Assembly: GCA_003165855.1 (NCBI GenBank)
Contig: PMXH01000566.1
Coordinates: 1 to 10,847 of the forward strand
Direction of reading: 5' to 3'
Source of the DNA: Acidobacteriaceae bacterium
GTDB lineage: Bacteria > Acidobacteriota > Terriglobia > Terriglobales > Acidobacteriaceae
Length of the DNA stretch: 10,847 bases
The translations under genes and the position numbers were made by a program. This document shows positions 7,651 through 10,847 of the stretch, in pieces. Each line of letters starts with the position of its first letter. Positions within the stretch are counted from its first letter, which is position 1. The notes under the pieces were generated by a model. The model ran no database searches. It was not told the origin of the DNA and saw only the letters and a list, made by a program, of their open reading frames with translations.

Positions 7651-7664
7651 CGAGACGTTTCAGT
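7651..7664. promoter_or_regulatory. Third, degenerate copy of the operator-like repeat
   Basis: ACGTTTCAGT (7655-7664) repeats exactly the ten bases at 7595-7604. The left half of the palindrome is poorer (CGAG in place of TGAA), so this copy is mainly a half-site. Its centre is 60 bases from the second copy and 73 from the first, close to whole numbers of helical turns, so looping between sites bound by a tetrameric repressor is conceivable. Confidence 0.35.
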
Positions 7665-7776
7665 GTGGGAGCAGTCCCTCCGGGGGATTAAACCGATGGA
7701 AAGGGCATTGCTCCGAGAGAGAGTCTTCTTCGACCGGACGTCAGGAATCACCAGTCCTATCGCTCCATTCGGATCC

Positions 7777-7782
7777 AGGAGG
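7777..7782 (+). promoter_or_regulatory. Ribosome binding site of the right-hand receptor
   Basis: A full AGGAGG sits six bases before GTG 7789 and decides the start. A competing in-frame ATG at 7696 would add 31 residues ahead of the signal peptide. It has only a GGGGG run (7682-7686) nine bases before it, inside a possible small hairpin. Confidence 0.8.
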
Positions 7783-7788
7783 CGCAAC

Positions 7789-10700
7789 GTGAATCTAACC
7801 GCTCTCATCCTTCGGCAAAGCTGTCGGCGCATATTTCAAACTGTGACTGTCGCCGTTATCGTCCTATTGCCGCTGGCACTGTTCGGTCAAGGCTACTTCG
7901 GAACTGTGAGCGGCGTTCTGACGGACCCGTCCGCGGCTGTGATCCAGGGGGCAAAAGTCACTCTTGCCGACGAGCAGAAAGGATATCGGTTTACCATCAC
8001 GTCGGACAACGAAGGGCGGTACTTGTTCGCTTCGATCCCACCAGGCTTGTACTCCGTGTCGGCGGAAATCGCGGGCTTTGAGAAAACCGTACGCACCCAC
8101 ATTAAACTGAACGTCAGTGAGAACGCGACCGCCAATCTGACCTTGAAGATTGCCGGTGCGACCCAAAGAGTTGAAGTTAACGCCCAGACCCAAACCATCG
8201 CCACCGAAGATGCCGTGACCGGCCAGGTTGTCGACCGCAGGGCCATCAACGATCTGCCTCTGGTCGACCGCAACGTGTTCGATCTGACCTATCTGGCGGC
8301 GGGCGTCACCGATGTGGATGATCAGTGCCCCAATTGCGGCGGGACGAACTTTGTTTCCAACGGCAGCCGCGGGGCGAGCGCCGACATTCTGATGGATGGC
8401 GCTTCCATCACCAACTTCGAGCCCAACGGCGGCGTCACTCAAACCGTGTACCAGCCTTCGTCGGAAGCGGTGGAAGAATTTAAGGTGCAGCAGACCAATT
8501 TCAGCGCGGAGTACGGCTTTTCCGGCGCCTCGGTCATCAACATGATCACGCGCTCGGGCACGAACACGTTTCATGGCAGCGCCTACGATTTCATCCGCAA
8601 CACGATCACGGACGCGAACAACTGGTTCAACGATCAGGCCGGCATTCCGATTCCGCCGGTTCACCGGCACAACTTTGGCGGCACCATTGGCGGCCCTCTC
8701 CTCAAGAACAAGACCTTCTTTTTCTTTGATTGGGATGGAACTCTGCAGAGCGGCATGGGCACCTACGTGGCGGGTGTGCCCAGCGCAGCCATGCGCACCG
8801 GTGATTTTAGCGAGGTGTGCACCTCCCAGGGCGGATCGTTCAATTCCTCTGGCATGTGTACGGATGGATCGGGGAATCCGTTGATCGCCGGGCAGCTTTA
8901 TGATCCCTATTCGGGTGTCTATAACGCCGGCGACGGGGGTCCGGTTCGTAGCACTTTCATTCCCAACAACAGAGTTGACCTTTACAGCAGCCCGGGCAAT
9001 CCGAATCTTCCCGGGAACCTTCAACCACTGGCTGGTCCAGGCAATCTGATCGATCCTGTGGCTCAGAACGTGATGAATTTGTTCCCTCTGCCCACGCCCA
9101 ATCTCCCAAATTCCTCCATCTACAATAACTGGATCGCCTCGGGAGCGACTCCCAGCAATAACCAGCAGTTCGATATCAGGATTGACCATCGCTTCAGTCA
9201 AAAGAACCTGTTGAGCGCCAAGTACTCCCAGGACTGGAATTCCGTCACTCCCTTCAACTGCTTCAAGACCTTCATCGATCCTTGCGGCAGCGGACAGAAC
9301 AAAGGCTCAGCACACCTGTTCGCGATCAACGATACCTACACCTTCAACCCCACCTTGCTGCTGACCACCACCTTCGGGATCACCCGCGGCGCCACGCGTA
9401 TTAGCGCCTACAATTCGAGTCAGAACTCCAACCCACTCAGCACGCTGGGTTTTCCATCCTACTTAGGATCGAATGGTTTCAACGGGGTTCCCGCCATGTT
9501 CATCAACGATTATTTCGCGGCGGGCTTCCCCAACGCGGGAAACGATCCGTATGGCAATTACAAGCAAGGGCAGGTCACCGGTCAGTTCAGCGAGTTGCTG
9601 AGTAAGATCCACGGTCCGCATGAACTGAAATTCGGATTCGAGGCCCGGCTGCACCAACAGAATTACATCCAAACGAATGCCCCACTGGGATACTTCCAGT
9701 TCAACAACTCGGGCAGCTCGTTGTGTCCCTTTGTGGATCATCTTGCGGATTGCGGCGGAGATTCCATGGCCAGTTTTCTCATGGGCCAGCTGAGCGGAGG
9801 CGGGAGTAGCTTCTACGAAATCCAGTTCCAGCCCGCGACTGAAAATTATCAATACGCCACTTTCGCTCAGGACAACTGGAAGGTGACTCCCAAGCTGACC
9901 TTGAACCTCGGGTTGCGCTACGACGTATCGCTGCCGCGTACCGACCGCTTCAACCACCAGAACTGGTTCGATCCCAGCGCAGTAAGCCCATTGAATGGCG
10001 GCTCGATCAGCTACTCCGATCCGCTCACCGGCAACCCTGTGACGCGGCCACTGCTGGGCGGCGAGGTCTTTGCCAACTCGCACGAGCGTACCAATTATGT
10101 GACCGACTGGAAGGACTTCCAGCCACGGCTCGGCTTGGCCTTCCAGTTCGCTCCAAAAATGGTGTTGCGCGGCGGTTATGGAATCTACTACGGTCAGTCA
10201 CGCTCGGGCGCCAGCGGAGTTGTGCCCTACGGCGGCCAAGGTTTCGACGAATACACCAGTGTGATTTCCACCTACCATAACGATGGCGCCACACCTTATC
10301 TGCACCTGAGCAACCCGTTTCCCAACGGATTAAACCAGCCCGCTGGTAGCTCTTTGGGCTTGTTGAACGATGTCGGCTATGGCGCCAATGGTCCGCTCCG
10401 CACCGCCGCCGCCAACCTGACTCCCTACGAAGAAAGCTGGAGCTTGGGGGTCGAGCGCCAAATGCCCTGGAACGTGGTTTTGGATGCCGAATATATCGGA
10501 AAGAAAGGAACCCACCTGCCTTTCAGCGGCGCCAATTCCCTCGACATCCTTGGGCCGCAAGTCGAAAGCTACAACGCGAATCAGATCAACGCTCTCAATA
10601 CCTACGTGACCAATCCTTTCTCTTCGCTGAATGGTGGGCCGATCAGCGACCCGAACAGCACCCTATCGAGCGCGCAGGTCCAGGGCGTTCAACTGGAGCT

Positions 10701-10847
10701 TCCCTACCCTCAATTCACCGGAGTGACCACGGACGTCCAGATGATTGGAAGTTCGATCTATCACGGATTGCAGCTCAGCGCAGCCAAGCACTTCAGCAAC
10801 GGCCTGGAGTTTCTGGTCAACTACACCTGGTCGAAGTCGATCGACGA
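7789..10847 (+). CDS. TonB-dependent receptor, Oar-like, with N-terminal carboxypeptidase-regulatory-like domain (3' end outside window)
   Basis: An outer-membrane receptor for uptake of a large ligand; 1,019 codons are visible with no stop. The GTG start is set by AGGAGG and by the signal peptide (residues 1-34, 'VTVAVIVLLPLALFGQ'). Residues about 36-120 are a CarboxypepD_reg-like Ig-type domain ('GTVSGVLTDPSAAVIQGAKV', 'DNEGRYLFASIPPGLYSV', 'AGFEKTV'). A plug domain (about 128-255) follows, with 'INDLPLVDRNVFDL' and 'VINMITRSGTN'. The barrel starts near 'FHGSAYDFIRN' (259 on) and includes 'NFGGTIGGPL', 'FAQDNWKVTPKLTLNLGLRYD' split over 849-870 region landmarks, 'FQPRLGLAF' and 'NYTWSKSID' at the cut. 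Alignment of that last landmark with 'GYTFSKCMD' in the left-hand receptor predicts about 205 further residues. Cys pairs occur at 180/183 (a CPNC in the plug), 344/357, 491/499 and 646/655, suggesting local disulfides. I see no obvious TonB box. Substrate is unknown; the operator-like sites and neighbours favour a carbohydrate (inference). Confidence 0.92.
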   Translation, partial: MNLTALILRQSCRRIFQTVTVAVIVLLPLALFGQGYFGTVSGVLTDPSAAVIQGAKVTLADEQKGYRFTITSDNEGRYLFASIPPGLYSVSAEIAGFEKTVRTHIKLNVSENATANLTLKIAGATQRVEVNAQTQTIATEDAVTGQVVDRRAINDLPLVDRNVFDLTYLAAGVTDVDDQCPNCGGTNFVSNGSRGASADILMDGASITNFEPNGGVTQTVYQPSSEAVEEFKVQQTNFSAEYGFSGASVINMITRSGTNTFHGSAYDFIRNTITDANNWFNDQAGIPIPPVHRHNFGGTIGGPLLKNKTFFFFDWDGTLQSGMGTYVAGVPSAAMRTGDFSEVCTSQGGSFNSSGMCTDGSGNPLIAGQLYDPYSGVYNAGDGGPVRSTFIPNNRVDLYSSPGNPNLPGNLQPLAGPGNLIDPVAQNVMNLFPLPTPNLPNSSIYNNWIASGATPSNNQQFDIRIDHRFSQKNLLSAKYSQDWNSVTPFNCFKTFIDPCGSGQNKGSAHLFAINDTYTFNPTLLLTTTFGITRGATRISAYNSSQNSNPLSTLGFPSYLGSNGFNGVPAMFINDYFAAGFPNAGNDPYGNYKQGQVTGQFSELLSKIHGPHELKFGFEARLHQQNYIQTNAPLGYFQFNNSGSSLCPFVDHLADCGGDSMASFLMGQLSGGGSSFYEIQFQPATENYQYATFAQDNWKVTPKLTLNLGLRYDVSLPRTDRFNHQNWFDPSAVSPLNGGSISYSDPLTGNPVTRPLLGGEVFANSHERTNYVTDWKDFQPRLGLAFQFAPKMVLRGGYGIYYGQSRSGASGVVPYGGQGFDEYTSVISTYHNDGATPYLHLSNPFPNGLNQPAGSSLGLLNDVGYGANGPLRTAAANLTPYEESWSLGVERQMPWNVVLDAEYIGKKGTHLPFSGANSLDILGPQVESYNANQINALNTYVTNPFSSLNGGPISDPNSTLSSAQVQGVQLELPYPQFTGVTTDVQMIGSSIYHGLQLSAAKHFSNGLEFLVNYTWSKSID

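Larger units (their letters stand above)
7265..7788. other. 524-base divergent intergenic region
   Basis: This lies between the divergently read TPR gene and the right-hand receptor. The left part (7265-7310) holds a weak minus-strand -10-like element and a dyad. The middle (about 7311-7548) has short open frames on both strands but no gene I can support. The right part (7549-7788) holds a good plus-strand promoter, three operator-like repeats, small competing GGGA/TCCC stems (7667-7687) and a strong ribosome binding site. I see no RNA gene or mobile element in it. Confidence 0.75.

Noticed and set aside
8565..8572. A further ACGTTTCA copy inside the right-hand receptor gene
   Set aside because: It falls on the codons of the conserved NTFHGS stretch at the plug-barrel junction and lacks palindromic flanks, so it is explained by coding constraint.
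7864..9201. A long 445-codon open frame on the minus strand inside the right-hand receptor
   Set aside because: The plus-strand frame over the same bases encodes clear receptor domains. The minus-strand product is low-complexity Arg/Val/Gly-rich sequence without motifs, as expected for the antisense of a GC-rich gene.

Overview
The window looks like a chromosomal segment of an Acidobacteriota bacterium, probably class Terriglobia. The inference rests on protein type: two large 'Oar-like' TonB-dependent receptors flank secreted glycoside-hydrolase-type proteins. One receptor has an N-terminal carboxypeptidase-regulatory-like domain, and the other ends with the 'EAFNVFNH ... GAKFLF' barrel terminus that is common in acidobacterial genomes. 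Base composition is moderately GC-rich and even. I see no tRNA, rRNA, CRISPR array, insertion sequence or phage gene.

Layout. Positions 1-1472 (+) hold the C-terminal barrel of a first TonB-dependent receptor, cut at its 5' end by the window edge. Position 1598-3793 (+) encodes a secreted protein with a discoidin (F5/8 type C)-like module and a clan-A-like glycosidase barrel. After 58 bases, 3852-6023 (+) encodes a secreted two-part protein: an N-terminal barrel-like glycosidase region and a C-terminal SUMF1/FGE-fold domain that lacks the catalytic cysteines of true formylglycine-generating enzymes. Position 6032-7264 (-) encodes a periplasmic protein made almost entirely of TPR repeats. It converges on the preceding gene with only 8 bases between the stop codons. 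A 524-base intergenic region (7265-7788) precedes a second receptor that begins at GTG 7789 and runs off the right edge (7789-10847, +).

How the parts may work together (inference). The two receptors are candidates for importing oligosaccharides or other large ligands across the outer membrane. The two exported enzyme-like proteins are candidates for releasing or binding those sugars outside the cytoplasm, and the TPR protein may be a periplasmic scaffold. This resembles a polysaccharide-utilisation locus without the SusD partner found in Bacteroidota. The intergenic region before the second receptor has a good sigma-70-like promoter (TTGACA / GATATT). Two tandem LacI-type operator-like palindromes cover its predicted start site, and a weaker third copy lies 60 bases downstream, which suggests control by a carbohydrate-responsive LacI-family repressor encoded elsewhere.

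The least ordinary items are the glycosidase/SUMF1-fold fusion without FGE cysteines, the Glu-Glu in place of Asn-Glu at the presumed acid/base of the first glycosidase, and the operator-like repeats. No wholly new system is demonstrated by the sequence alone.
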